The notes under the pieces are model-generated. The model saw nothing but the letters and a program-made list of their open reading frames with translations, was not told the DNA's origin and made no database searches. From NCBI RefSeq assembly GCF_030553055.1, contig NZ_CP130713.1:310001-374000 (forward strand): a DNA stretch of 64,000 nt. The letters run 5' to 3'. This DNA comes from Streptomyces sp. XD-27 (GTDB lineage: Bacteria; Actinomycetota; Actinomycetes; Streptomycetales; Streptomycetaceae). A program made the translations under genes and the position numbers. This document shows positions 37,207 to 46,155 of this stretch, piece by piece (the stretch's first letter is position 1; every line of letters begins with the position of its first letter).

Positions 37207-38251
37207 TGGAGACCGCGCTGACCCGGCTGGTGGGCGTGTCGCACCCGATCGTGCAGACCGGCATGGGCTGGGTGGCCGGGCCCCGGCTGGTGTCGGCCGT
37301 CGCGAACGCGGGGGCCTGGGCATCCTCGCCTCCGCGACCATGACCGTGGACGGGCTGCGCGCGGCGGTACGGGAGGTCGCGTCCCGTACCGGCGCGCCGT
37401 TCGGCGTGAACCTGCGGGCGGACGCGGCCGACGCGCCCGACCGGGTCCGCGTCGTCATCGAGGAGAAGGTGGCGGTCGCCTCGTTCGCGCTGGCGCCCTC
37501 CCGGGAGCTGATCGCCCGGCTCAAGGACGCGGGCGTCGTCGTCATCCCCACGGTCGGCGCGCGGCGACACGCCGAGAAGGTCGCGGCCTGGGGCGCGGAC
37601 GCGGTGGTGGTGCAGGGCGGCGAGGGCGGCGGGCACACCGGTCAGGTCGCCACGACCGTCCTGCTGCCGGAGGTCGTGGACGCCGTCGGGATCCCGGTGG
37701 TGGCCGCCGGGGGCTTCTGCGACGGCCGGGGGCTGGTGGCGGCGCTGGCGTACGGGGCCGCGGGGATCGCCATGGGCACGCGCTTCCTGCTGACGTCGGA
37801 CAGCACCGTCCCCGACGCCGTCAAGGCCCGCTATCTGGCCGCGTCCGCCGCCGACGCCGCCGTCACCACCCGGGTCGACGGCATGCCGCACCGGATGCTG
37901 CGCGGGGAACTGGTCGAGGCGCTGGAGCGGTCCGGGCGCGCCGCCGCGCTCGGCCACGCGGTGCGACACGCCGCGGCCTTCCGGCGGCTGTCCGGGCTGA
38001 GCTGGCCGCGGCTGCTGCGCGACGGCCTGGCGCTCAAACGCCACAGGGAACTGACCTGGAGCCAGGTGCTGCTCGCGGCCAACACGCCGATGCTGCTGAA
38101 GGCGTCGATGGTGGACGGCAGGACCGATCTGGGGGTGATGGCGTCGGGCCAGGTGGTGGGGCGGATCGATGACCTGCCGTCGTGTGCGGAGCTGGTGGGG
38201 CGGGTGATGGACGAGGCGCGGGCGGCCCTGGCCGCGCTGCCCGCCCCGTAG
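37206..38251 (+). CDS. ipdC: Flavin-dependent reductase IpdC (nitronate monooxygenase-like), frameshifted as sequenced
   Basis: FMN enzyme of the nitronate monooxygenase/2-nitropropane dioxygenase fold, ~348 residues after repair. IpdC acts on the steroid C/D-ring CoA intermediate before EchA20. It starts TRLVGVSHPIVQTGMGWVAG. A G is missing from the run 37310-37314 (ANAGGLGILASATM expected); then VVVQGGEGGGHTGQVATTVLLP, VVAAGGFCDGRGLVAALAYGAAG and GIAMGTRFLLT give the flavin-phosphate site. It ends 50 bp before an insertion sequence. Confidence 0.83.
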
Positions 38252-38301
38252 CGCCGAGGGGCTTGGCCGGAAGGCAAGGCGGCGGGCCTGTGTCCGCCTT
38301 A

Positions 38302-39168
38302 AGGGTGTTGCAGAAGGCTGTGATCCGGGCATTTCCCGTGTATGGCTGGAGTGTTGAGGGTTGCACCGTTGTGGGTGGAGATGTTCACCGGGCTGCGGAT
38401 GCGACAGTTCGAGGGCCTGGTGCGGGTGGTGCGGGAGCGGGGTGGCAACGGTCCCGGTGGTGGACGGCCGTGGCGGTTGCCGCTGGCGGATCGGGTGCTG
38501 CTGGTGGCCGTCTACTACCGCACGAACCTCACCATGCGACAGCTCGCGCCGCTGTTCGGAGTCTCGCCCGCGACGGTCTGCCGCGTCATCCAGCGACTGC
38601 CTCCCCTCCTTGCCCTCGAACCGGCTTCCCCGCCCGCCGATGCCGCGGATCGGTTGTGGATCGTGGACGGCACCTTGATCCCGGTCCGCGACCGGACCGT
38701 CGGTGCCTCCAGCCGTAACTACCGTTTCTCGGCGAACGTGCAGGTCATCATCGACGCCGACACGAAGCTCGTGGTGGGCACCGCCGCCCTGCTCCGGGTA
38801 TCAGGGCCGACGCCCATGTCTGGCGGAACTCCGGCCTTGCCCGGCACTGCGAAGGAGTCACGGTGCTGGGCGACGGCGCCTACATCAACACCGGGCTCAT
38901 CGCCCCGCACCGCAAACGCCCCGGCCGGCCACTGCTGCCGGGCGAGGAGGACGACAACGCAGAGCACCGCAGAGTCCGCGCCCGCGTCAAGCACACCTTC
39001 GCCCGCATGAAGAACTACAAGATCCTGCGTGACTGCCGACAGCGCGGCAACGGCCTCCACCACGCCGTCCAGGCCGTCGCCCACATGCACAACCTCACAC
39101 TCGCCGCATGACCAGAACAGCCACAACCCCGCCCTGACCTGCCAGAACACAGTCTTCTGCAACACCCT
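38302..39168 (+). mobile_element. Insertion sequence, IS5-like, 867 bp, with TTA target duplication
   Basis: Element bounded by 21-bp terminal inverted repeats with one mismatch (left AGGGTGTTGCAGAAGG, right end reverse-complementary AGGGTGTTGCAGAAGA). It is flanked on both sides by TTA (38299-38301 and 39169-39171), a TNA target duplication typical of the IS1031/IS427 groups of IS5. It carries one transposase gene and is the most complete element of the island. Confidence 0.85.
38342..39111 (+). CDS. IS5-like transposase (DDE_Tnp_4 type), frameshifted as sequenced
   Basis: Transposase of ~256 residues after repair. The N-terminus MAGVLRVAPLWVEMFTGL leads to a helix-turn-helix (TNLTMRQLAPLFGVSPATVCRVI), then LWIVDGTLIPVRDRTVG with the first catalytic Asp. 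A base is missing near 38785; after it come RADAHVWRNSGLARHCEG, TVLGDGAYINTGLIAPHRKR (second Asp) and AEHRRVRARVKHTFARMKNY (Glu region). IS5 elements can use programmed frameshifting, but this break matches the single-base losses elsewhere in the window. Confidence 0.75.
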
Positions 39169-39171
39169 TTA

Positions 39172-39640
39172 GACGTCGTTTCACTTGGTGAGTCGTCGGT
39201 AGCCGATGAGGGCTGCGGCAATGCCGACGAAGGCGAGGAAGCGCTCGGCCTTACGCTCGTAGCGGCGGTGCAGGCGTCGGCAGCCAGCCATGACACGGTG
39301 CGCTCGACCACCCAGCGATGATGGCCCAGCCGCTGTGAGGACTCCATGCCTTTGCGGGCGATGCGGTGACGGATGCCTCGCTCGCGGAGCCATCGGCGCA
39401 GGTGGTCGTAGTTGTAGCCCTTGTCGGCATGCAGCTTCCCTGGTCGTCGGCGACGGGGGCCGCGGCGGGAACGGACTGGCGGGATGCCGCGTACGAGTGG
39501 CTCCAGGCCGAGGCTGTCGTGCATGTTCGCGCCTGAGATCCCCAGCGACGGCGGCAGTCCGTTCCGGTCCGTGATCAGGTGGATCTTCGATCCGCTCTTG
39601 CCGCGATCGGTCGGATTCGGTCCCGTCAGCGGCCCCCAGT
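39172..39640 (-). pseudogene. 3' fragment of a second IS5-family element (transposase C-terminus)
   Basis: On the minus strand the sequence encodes only the C-terminal ~150 residues of an IS5-type transposase: GPNPTDRGKSGSKIHLITD, LHADKGYNYDHLRRWLRERG, HHRWVVERTVSWL, then, after a one-base shift near 39285, GCRRLHRRYERKAERFLAF and the stop at 39181. The N-terminal part is absent and replaced by a piece of another element. The end sequence (GTCGTTTCACTTGGTGAGTC) recurs at ~40900. It directly abuts the TTA duplication of the 867-bp element. Confidence 0.7.
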
Positions 39641-40130
39641 GCAGCCGGACTACACCGAGCATGGCCTGGTGGACTCCGCCGCCGCGCAGGCGGCAGTCGC
39701 GGAGGATCTCGTAGGTCTTCGTCCGAGAGAAGGCGTGCTCGACGCGGGCCCGTGCCCGGCGGTGTATCGCGTTGTCGGCTTCCTGTTCCGGCGTGAGGGC
39801 CGGTTCTTCCGTGGCCAGTGCAGCATCAGAGCGGAGGGGCCGCGATGGCCGCCGTCGCCGAGGACAGGTGCGTTCTTCACCACGCGGTCGACGCCCGACT
39901 CCCGGTAGGCACGGGCGTCGCGGCGGCTGCCGGCGAGCGGCTGGCCCGTCGCCACCCCGACCCCGGACAAGCCCCACGAGCCTGCGCAACGGCCGCTCGC
40001 TCAGCCCGAGAACAGCCCCACCCAGCCCGGCCCCGACGCGGACACCACCACACCCACACCGTGATCATCACACGTCTGACCAGGCCACACGGGACACCGT
40101 TGATAACCCACGGGCATCCAGCACCATCTG
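39641..40130 (-). pseudogene. Remnant of a third transposase, decayed
   Basis: Broken minus-strand frames resemble the C-terminal half of a DDE_Tnp_4 transposase: GQPLAGSRRDARAYRESGVD and NAPVLGDGGHRGP in one frame (around 39830-39950), then AIHRRARARVEHAFSRTKTY and RDCRLRGGGVHQAML in another (around 39650-39790). The frame changes and missing N-terminus mean it cannot be functional. The upstream limit is uncertain. Confidence 0.5.
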
Positions 40131-40280
40131 ACAAACCCAGGATCAGCCCTCACGAGAGATCGGACGAACCGATGGCAGGAGGGCGCCGGGTCGCCCCCGG
40201 GGGCTTCCCGATGATGCGTCGTGCGATAGGAACGTGTCGCACCCTGCCGCTGTCCACCGCTGCTGATCGGAACAGATTCC

Positions 40281-40745
40281 ATGTCCCATTCCGCCGTCCT
40301 TTGGGTCTTTTCCCTGACCTTCACCCCGATGGGAGCCGTCATCGGCGTGGCGGCGTACCTCAAGGTCCGGCAGATTCGGCGACTGGTCCTGACGGGCATC
40401 AGGGCGCAGGGCGTGGTGACCCGCCACGAACCGACCCAGATGCAGGGGCATGGGGATGCCACGATCATCATCCGGAGCTCCGGGACCACCGTGTACTTCC
40501 CGGTCATCGCCTGGACCACGGCCGACAACCGGCCCATGGAAACCAGGTCGGACATAGCCCGCCCCCTCGACGAGACCTTGGCCATCGGCGCCCGGGTCGA
40601 GGTCCGCTACGACCCAGCGGATCCCTCCCGCTGGACACTCCCGGCCGAGAGCAACAGCTTGTGGTGGCTCGCCGTCGGACTTGGGGCGCTCTTCGCGGTG
40701 ATTGGACTGGGGTTCTTCTTCGGGGCGCTGTTCTCGCAGGTGTAA
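40281..40745 (+). CDS. DUF3592 membrane protein
   Basis: 154-residue protein with a membrane segment near the N-terminus (VLWVFSLTFTPMGAVIGVAAY) and another at the C-terminus (WWLAVGLGALFAVIGLGFFFG). The loop in between has VTRHEPTQMQGHGDATIIIR and RVEVRYDPADPSRWTLP, the typical DUF3592 pattern. Function unknown. It stands alone between insertion-sequence fragments and is probably cargo of the island. Its codon use is somewhat less GC-extreme than that of neighbours. Confidence 0.7.
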   Translation: MSHSAVLWVFSLTFTPMGAVIGVAAYLKVRQIRRLVLTGIRAQGVVTRHEPTQMQGHGDATIIIRSSGTTVYFPVIAWTTADNRPMETRSDIARPLDETLAIGARVEVRYDPADPSRWTLPAESNSLWWLAVGLGALFAVIGLGFFFGALFSQV

Positions 40746-40899
40746 GCAGCCTGATCCCCGGTCCGGGCGCGGGAAGTTCAACGGTCGGTGGCGGGGCTGG
40801 TGATGAGGAACCGGGCGACGTGGTGCTGCTTGTCCCGACGCCGAGGGGCCGGCCGAGGAGCGGTGCTTCGAAATGCTGCCGAGCAGCGGCGGCGTCGCG

Positions 40900-41089
40900 C
40901 CTAACACGTCGTTTCAGTTGGTGAGTCGGCGGCCCCGGCGCCCAACGCTGGGTCGTGGAGCGAGCATTCGCTCAACTGCACTGGTTCCGCCGCCTGCGGA
41001 TCCGCTGGGAGATCCGCGACGACATCCACGAAGCCTTCCTCACCCTCGGATGCGCACTGATCTGCTGGCGACGCCTGAACTCCCGGTAG
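40900..41089 (+). mobile_element. IS5-type remnants: an element end joined to a transposase C-terminus
   Basis: The first ~25 bp (ACGTCGTTTCAGTTGGTGAG) repeat the end of the element at 39172 with one change. They are joined to a plus-strand fragment (40946-41089) encoding RWVVERAFAQLHWFRRLRIR, then ALICWRRLNSR and a stop, i.e. the last 47 residues of a different IS5-family transposase. This shows repeated insertion and loss at the site. Confidence 0.75.
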
Positions 41090-41136
41090 GAGTTTCAAGA
41101 CAGGCACGGCTTACGTTGACGGCCCGGTGGCCGACC

Positions 41137-41877
41137 TCAGGTTGGCTTGCGCCACACGGAGATGTGCTTCGCGGAGTCCTGGGTGAACGGCGCCCCGTCC
41201 CAGTCCGCGACGCGACGTTCCATCTCGAGCCCAGCGATCCGTGCCATCAGGTCGAGCTCTGCCGGCCAGGCGTACCGGTGCCGGGAGTTGTCGCGGCGGT
41301 AGCGGCCGTCGTCGCCGTCGCGGGTGAAGTGGTGCGAGACGAGAATCTGCTCGACCAGGTCGAAGGTGTCGAAGCCGAGATGCCGCTCAGAGACGTCGAA
41401 CGGCACCGCGACCTGGCCGGGCGGCAGGAACCGCAGCGGCGGCACGCCCAGCTCGATGACGAATCGGCCGCCGGGCTCCAGATGCCGTGCGGCGTTGCGG
41501 AAACACTCGACCTGCTCGTCCTGCGTGAGCAGGTTCGTGATGGTGTTGTAGACGAGATAGACCAGGGTGAACTCGCCGGGAACGACGGTGGTGGCCATGT
41601 CCCCGATGACTACCGGGAGGTTGTCCTCGTCGATCTTGCGCCGCAGCACCGCTGCCATGTGCTCGGAGAGTTCGATGCCCACTACCGGCACGCCGCGTTC
41701 CCGGAGCGGGACTCCCACTCGTCCGGTTCCGATGGCGAACTCCAGTGCCCGGCCGTCTCCGGCGAGCTCGGCGAGGAAGGCGAGAGTCGGTCCGAGAACG
41801 GCGGCCGAAGACGTCTCGGCCTCCTCGGCGTCGTAGCGGTCGGCGGTCGCACGGGTCCACAGCTCACTGCTCGTCAC
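41137..41877 (-). CDS. Class I SAM-dependent methyltransferase
   Basis: Methyltransferase of 246 residues. The GTG at 41877 (MTSSELWTRATADRYDAEEA) is preferred over an upstream ATG at 41931. It has LEFAIGTGRVGVPLRERGVPVVGIELS (SAM motif I and post-I), then VIGDMATTVVPGEFTLVYLVYNTI and HLEPGGRFVIELGVP. The substrate is unknown. It lies inside the insertion island between the two halves of the steroid regulon and may have arrived with it. Confidence 0.8.
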   Translation of the reverse strand: MTSSELWTRATADRYDAEEAETSSAAVLGPTLAFLAELAGDGRALEFAIGTGRVGVPLRERGVPVVGIELSEHMAAVLRRKIDEDNLPVVIGDMATTVVPGEFTLVYLVYNTITNLLTQDEQVECFRNAARHLEPGGRFVIELGVPPLRFLPPGQVAVPFDVSERHLGFDTFDLVEQILVSHHFTRDGDDGRYRRDNSRHRYAWPAELDLMARIAGLEMERRVADWDGAPFTQDSAKHISVWRKPT

Positions 41878-41879
41878 GG

Positions 41880-42157
41880 GCGGCCACTTTGCCGGGTACC
41901 GAGGGGCGCTGTCGACGCATTTACCTTCCACCGGCTCCGATCACACGGTTCGGGGCGGGCCGGTACAGACCTTTCAGGGCACCGCCCGGCTCGGGGCGCA
42001 CGGTCACGGCAGTGGTGCGGTCGTTCTCCTCGGCGCAGCGTGCACCGCCCACAGCTCGTCGTCGACTTCCCATGGCTTCGGCCGAGCGACCCAGCACCCC
42101 CAGATCATCAGTTTCGGAGTGGTCCAACCACCTTGAAGATCATTTCGTTAGGAGTCC
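41880..42157. other. Gene-free boundary of the insertion island
   Basis: 278 bp with no credible gene, more AT-rich near its right end (GATCATTTCGTTAGGAGTC just before the fadA6 stop). It could contain the end of another mobile element, but I see no matching inverted repeat. Confidence 0.4.
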
Positions 42158-43315
42158 TTAGAGCCGTTCGACGATCGTCACGTTCGCCTGGCCGCCGCCC
42201 TCGCACATGGTCTGCAGGCCGAACCGCCCGCCGGTGCGCTCCAGTTCGTGCAGCAGGGTGGTCATCAGCCGGGCGCCGGTCGCGCCCAGCGGATGGCCGA
42301 GCGCGATGGCGCCGCCGTTGGCGTTGACGCGTTCGGGGTCGGCGCCGGTCTCTTTCAGCCAGGCCAGTACCACCGGGGCGAACGCCTCGTTGATCTCGAT
42401 CAGGTCGATCTCGTCGATGGCCATCCCCGTCTTCCGCAGCGCGTGCGCGGTGGCGGGGATCGGCGCGGTCAGCATCCGGATCGGGTCCTCGCCGCGCACC
42501 GACAGGTGGTGGACGCGGGCGCGCGGGGTCAGCCCGTGCTCGCGCACGGCGCGTTCGGAGGCGAGGAGCAGCGCGGCGGCGCCGTCGGAGACCTGGGAGG
42601 AGAGCGCGGCGGTGATCCGGCCGCCGTCGAGCACGGGGCGCAGGCCGGCCATCTTCTCCGGTGAGGTGTCGCGGCGCGGCCCCTCGTCCGCGGTCACCTC
42701 GCCGTACGGCACCAGCTCCCGGTCGAAGCGCCCTTCGTCACGGGCGCGGACGGCACGCCGGTGGGAGCGGAGGGCGAACTCCTCCATCGCCTCGCGGGTG
42801 ATCTGCCACTGCTCGGCGATGAGTTCGGCGCCGTGGAACTGGCTGACCGGCGCTTCCCCGTACCGGGCGCGCCAGCCCGCGGACCCGGCGAACGGCCCCT
42901 GGTCGAGCCCCAGCGGCACGGCGGCCTGGCGGCTGGCGTAGCCGATCGGCACCTGCGACATGTTCTGCACGCCGCCCGCGACCACCAGGTCCTGGGTGCC
43001 GGAGAGCACGGCCTGCGCCGCGAAGTGCAGTGCCTGCTGGGAGGAGCCGCACTGCCGGTCGACGGTCACGCCGGGGACCTCCTGCGGCAGCCCGGCGGCC
43101 AGCCAGCAGGTGCGCGCGATGTCCCCGGCCTGCGGGCCGACGGTGTCCAGGCAGCCGAAGACGACGTCCTCGACGGCGGCCGGGTCGGCGCCCGAGCGCG
43201 CCATCAGGGCGCGCAGCACATGGGCGCCGAGGTCGGCCGGGTGGACGGCGGCGAGCCCGCCGCCGCGTTTGCCGACCGGGGTGCGTACCGCTTCGACGAT
43301 GTATGCCTCGGCCAT
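42158..43315 (-). CDS. fadA6: Steroid 3-ketoacyl-CoA thiolase FadA6
   Basis: Thiolase of 385 residues that acts at the end of steroid C/D-ring degradation in mycobacteria. N-terminus EAYIVEAVRTPVGKRGGGL, nucleophile Cys in VTVDRQCGSSQQALHFAAQ, then IDEIDLIEINEAFAPVVL, NANGGAIALGHPLGATGARL and the second Cys/His region LQTMCEGGGQANVTIVE. It is last in the leftward ipdF-kstR2-fadA6 operon; the FadA6 assignment rests on this context. Confidence 0.85.
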   Translation of the reverse strand: MAEAYIVEAVRTPVGKRGGGLAAVHPADLGAHVLRALMARSGADPAAVEDVVFGCLDTVGPQAGDIARTCWLAAGLPQEVPGVTVDRQCGSSQQALHFAAQAVLSGTQDLVVAGGVQNMSQVPIGYASRQAAVPLGLDQGPFAGSAGWRARYGEAPVSQFHGAELIAEQWQITREAMEEFALRSHRRAVRARDEGRFDRELVPYGEVTADEGPRRDTSPEKMAGLRPVLDGGRITAALSSQVSDGAAALLLASERAVREHGLTPRARVHHLSVRGEDPIRMLTAPIPATAHALRKTGMAIDEIDLIEINEAFAPVVLAWLKETGADPERVNANGGAIALGHPLGATGARLMTTLLHELERTGGRFGLQTMCEGGGQANVTIVERL

Positions 43316-43340
43316 GGCTGCCGCTCCTTCGTCGCTGTCG

Positions 43341-43955
43341 TCACTCCCGCAGGGCGATGCCGTCCAGCACCATCGACAGGTACTGGCGGGCGATCTCCTC
43401 GGGGCTGTGCTGTCCGCCCGGCCGGTACCAGGAGGCGGCGACCCACACGGTGTCGCGCACGAAGCGGTACGTCAGCCGGATGTCGAGGTCGGCGCGGAAG
43501 GCCCCGTCGGCCACTCCGCGTTCCAGGGTGCCCAGCCACGCCTGCTCGAACCTCACCTGCGAGTCGGCGAGGTAGTGGAAGCGCGGCTGGTCCAGCAGGT
43601 GCCTGGACTCCTTCTGGTAGATGGCGACGGCGGCGCGGTGCCGGTCGATCTCCCGGAAGGACTCGGTGACGAGCGCCTCCAGCTTCTGCCGGGGGCCGAG
43701 TCCGGAGGCGAGCACGGCGTCGTACCGGGCCCACAGCTCGTCCAGGAAGGTGGAGAGGATCTCGTCGAGCATCGACTCCTTGGAGTCGAAGTGGTAGTAG
43801 AGGCTCCCCGCGAGCATCCCCGCGGCGTCGGCGATCCTGCGGACGGTGGTCGCGTTGTAGCCCTGCGCGGCGAACACCTCGGCGGCGGTCGCCAGCAGTT
43901 CCTCGCGCCGCTCGGGCGACGGCCTCACCGGGGTCTTCTTGCTGTTCTTCGGCAC
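43341..43955 (-). CDS. kstR2: TetR-family regulator KstR2
   Basis: Repressor of 204 residues. N-terminal TetR helix-turn-helix: RREELLATAAEVFAAQGYNA, TTVRRIADAAGMLAGSLYYHFDSKE. The ligand domain reads EILSTFLDELWARYDAVLAS and IYQKESRHLLDQPRFHYLAD as in mycobacterial KstR2, which releases DNA on binding HIP-CoA. Two matching operators flank the regulon at 34.8 and 44.85 kb. It lies between ipdF and fadA6. Confidence 0.87.
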   Translation of the reverse strand: MPKNSKKTPVRPSPERREELLATAAEVFAAQGYNATTVRRIADAAGMLAGSLYYHFDSKESMLDEILSTFLDELWARYDAVLASGLGPRQKLEALVTESFREIDRHRAAVAIYQKESRHLLDQPRFHYLADSQVRFEQAWLGTLERGVADGAFRADLDIRLTYRFVRDTVWVAASWYRPGGQHSPEEIARQYLSMVLDGIALRE

Positions 43956-43970
43956 CCGGCCATTCTCGCC

Positions 43971-44828
43971 TCACGGGTGCTGGCCGCTGACCGACAGGAC
44001 CTCCCCGGTCAGGTACGAGGAGTAGTCGCTGGCGAGGAAGACGATGACGTTGGCGACCTCCCAGGGTTCGGCGGCGCGGCCGAACGCCTCGCGTGCGGTG
44101 AGCTCCGCCAGCAGTTCGGGGGTGGTGACCTTGGCCAGGTGCGGATGGGCGGCCAGGCTCGGGGCGACCGCGTTGACCCGTACTCCGTAGCCGGCGGCCT
44201 CGACAGCGGCGCAGCGGGTGAGGGCCATGACCCCGGCCTTGGCCGCCGCGTAGTGGGCCTGCCCGGCCTGCGCGCGCCAGCCGAGGACCGAGGCGTTGTT
44301 GACCACGACCCCGCCGCAGCCGGTGGCGCGCATCCGGCGCAGCGCGGCGCGGGTGCAGCGGAATGTGCCGTTCAGCGTGACGTCGACGACCTCGTGCCAC
44401 TGGGTGTCGGTCATGTCGGCGAGTTCGGCGGTGCCGCCGAGGCCGGCGTTGTTGACCACGGCGTCCAGTCGGCCGTGGCGCCGCTCGGCGAGGTCGTACA
44501 GCGCGTGGACCTGCCGCTCGTTCCGCACGTCGCAGGCCGCCGCGGCGACGCGGTCGGCGCCGAACTCGGCGGCGAGCGCCGCGGCGGCGGCGTCCAGGCG
44601 GCGGGCGTGCGCGTCACCGAGGACCACGGCCGCACCCTCCTCCAGGAACCTGCGGGCGGTGGCGCCGCCGATGCCCGCGCCCGCCGCGGCGGTGATGACG
44701 GCGGTGCGGCCGGTGAGCAGGCCGTGCCCGGGGACGTACCGCGGCGTGGCGTCCGCCTGCGCCTCGCTGCCCGTGTGCGCCTCGTTCCCCGTGTGCGCCT
44801 TGTGGTCCGTCGCCTTGTTGTCCGTCAC
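43971..44828 (-). CDS. ipdF: Steroid C/D-ring hydroxyacyl-CoA dehydrogenase IpdF (SDR)
   Basis: Short-chain dehydrogenase of 285 residues. IpdF oxidises the 5-hydroxy group of the HIC-CoA intermediate. The GTG at 44828 (MTDNKATDHKAHTGNEAHTG) gives a hydrophilic, repetitive N-terminal extension of ~35 residues before TGRTAVITAAAGAGIGGATA. It has the NNAGLGG motif and VNNASVLGWRAQAGQAHYAAAKAG with Ser/Tyr/Lys. It is first in its operon, divergent from the acyl-CoA dehydrogenase pair across a KstR2-like site. Confidence 0.8.
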   Translation of the reverse strand: MTDNKATDHKAHTGNEAHTGSEAQADATPRYVPGHGLLTGRTAVITAAAGAGIGGATARRFLEEGAAVVLGDAHARRLDAAAAALAAEFGADRVAAAACDVRNERQVHALYDLAERRHGRLDAVVNNAGLGGTAELADMTDTQWHEVVDVTLNGTFRCTRAALRRMRATGCGGVVVNNASVLGWRAQAGQAHYAAAKAGVMALTRCAAVEAAGYGVRVNAVAPSLAAHPHLAKVTTPELLAELTAREAFGRAAEPWEVANVIVFLASDYSSYLTGEVLSVSGQHP

Positions 44829-44844
44829 ACCCGAACGGTAACCT

Positions 44845-44858
44845 ACCAAACACTTGTT
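44845..44858. promoter_or_regulatory. KstR2-like operator between ipdF and fadE30
   Basis: ACCAAACACTTGTT fits the KstR2 motif AnCAAGnnCTTGnT except for one inner base, and is extended to CTA...TAG on both sides. It lies in the 52-bp divergent gap, so it should control both operons. Confidence 0.7.
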
Positions 44859-44880
44859 AGAAAAGGAGGCGGGCGAGCCC

Positions 44881-46155
44881 ATGGACCTCGAACTCTCCCC
44901 GGAGGACGCCGCGTTCCGCGCCGAGGCCCGGGAGTGGCTCGCCGCCCACGTCCCCGGCGAGCGGCTGCCCTCGCTGGAGACCGCCGAGGGCTTCGCCGCG
45001 CACCGGGCCTGGGAGCGGACGCTCGCGGCGGGCCGGTGGTCGGTGGTGTCCTGGCCGCTGGAGTACGGCGGGCGGGGCGCCTCCCTGCTGCGCCGGTTGC
45101 TCTTCGAGGAGGAGTACTACGCGGCGGGGGCACCGGGCCGGGTCAGCCAGAACGGGATCAGCCTGCTGGCGCCCACCCTGCTGCGGCACGGCACGGCCGA
45201 GCAGCGCGCCCGGGTCCTGCCGCCGATGGCGAGCGGCGACGTCGTCTGGGCGCAGGCGTGGTCGGAGCCGGAGGCCGGCTCCGACCTCGCCGCGCTGCGC
45301 TCCACCGCCCGGCGGGACACGGGAGGCTGGCTCTTGAGCGGGCAGAAGACCTGGTCGTCGCGGGCGGCCTTCGCCGACCGCGCCTTCGGCCTGTTCCGCA
45401 GCCACCCCGGCGCGGACCGGCCCCACCAAGGGCTGACGTATGCCATGTTTCCGCTGGACGCACCGGGGGTGACGGTGCGTCCGCTCGGCCGCCTCGACGG
45501 CAGGCCGGGGTTCGCCGAACTCTTCCTGGACGAGGTGTTCGTACCCGACGAGGACGTGATCGGGGAGCCGGGGGAAGGGTGGCGGGTCGCGATGAGCACG
45601 GCCGGGGACGAGCGCGGGCTGACCTTGCGCAGCCCCGGCCGCTTCACGGCCGCCGCCCACCGCCTGGCGGACCTGTGGCGGGAGCGCGCGGCGGCGGATC
45701 CCGGCGGAGGGGATCCATGCGGCGGGGATCCATGCGGCGCGGGCGGCGGCCTGCGCGACCGGGTCGCCGACGCGCTGATCCGCGCCCGCGCCTACCAGTT
45801 GTTCGCGTACACGCGGGCGACCGGCCCGGCGGGGGCCCGACCGGCGGGTGGTGGCTCGACGGGAGCCCGACCGGCAGGTGGTGGCTCGACGGCCGGCGGC
45901 TCGACGGGCGCCGAGGCGAGCCTGACCAAGGTGTTCTGGTCGGAGCTGGACCTCGCGCTGCACGAGACGGCGCTGGACCTGCTCGGTCCGTACGGCGAGC
46001 TGTCCGACACCGCGCCCGACGCGCCCGCGGGCGGCGGCTGGGCGGACGGCTACACCTTCGCCCTTGCGGGTCCGATCTACGCGGGCACCAACGAGATCCA
46101 GCGGGACATCATCGCCGAACGGCTGCTCGGCCTGCCGAAGGGGCGCCGCGGATGA
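44881..46155 (+). CDS. fadE30: Acyl-CoA dehydrogenase, FadE30-like
   Basis: FAD acyl-CoA dehydrogenase of 424 residues, FadE30-like, proposed to dehydrogenate HIP-CoA derivatives. The ATG at 44881 has GGAGG 10 bases upstream; a TTG at 44854 would start inside the operator. It has AQAWSEPEAGSDLAALRSTAR, LLSGQKTWSSRAAFADRA, and the C-terminal GPIYAGTNEIQRDIIAERLLGLP. Two repeat-like inserts (GGGDPCGGDPCGAGGG and TGARPAGGGSTGARPAGGGS, residues ~280-345) interrupt the C-terminal helical domain. Confidence 0.8.
   Translation: MDLELSPEDAAFRAEAREWLAAHVPGERLPSLETAEGFAAHRAWERTLAAGRWSVVSWPLEYGGRGASLLRRLLFEEEYYAAGAPGRVSQNGISLLAPTLLRHGTAEQRARVLPPMASGDVVWAQAWSEPEAGSDLAALRSTARRDTGGWLLSGQKTWSSRAAFADRAFGLFRSHPGADRPHQGLTYAMFPLDAPGVTVRPLGRLDGRPGFAELFLDEVFVPDEDVIGEPGEGWRVAMSTAGDERGLTLRSPGRFTAAAHRLADLWRERAAADPGGGDPCGGDPCGAGGGLRDRVADALIRARAYQLFAYTRATGPAGARPAGGGSTGARPAGGGSTAGGSTGAEASLTKVFWSELDLALHETALDLLGPYGELSDTAPDAPAGGGWADGYTFALAGPIYAGTNEIQRDIIAERLLGLPKGRRG

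Noticed and set aside
40085..40135. PIN-domain-like start (VLDARGLSTVSRV) on the minus strand
   Set aside because: Only ~20 residues before a stop; too short to support a toxin gene remnant.
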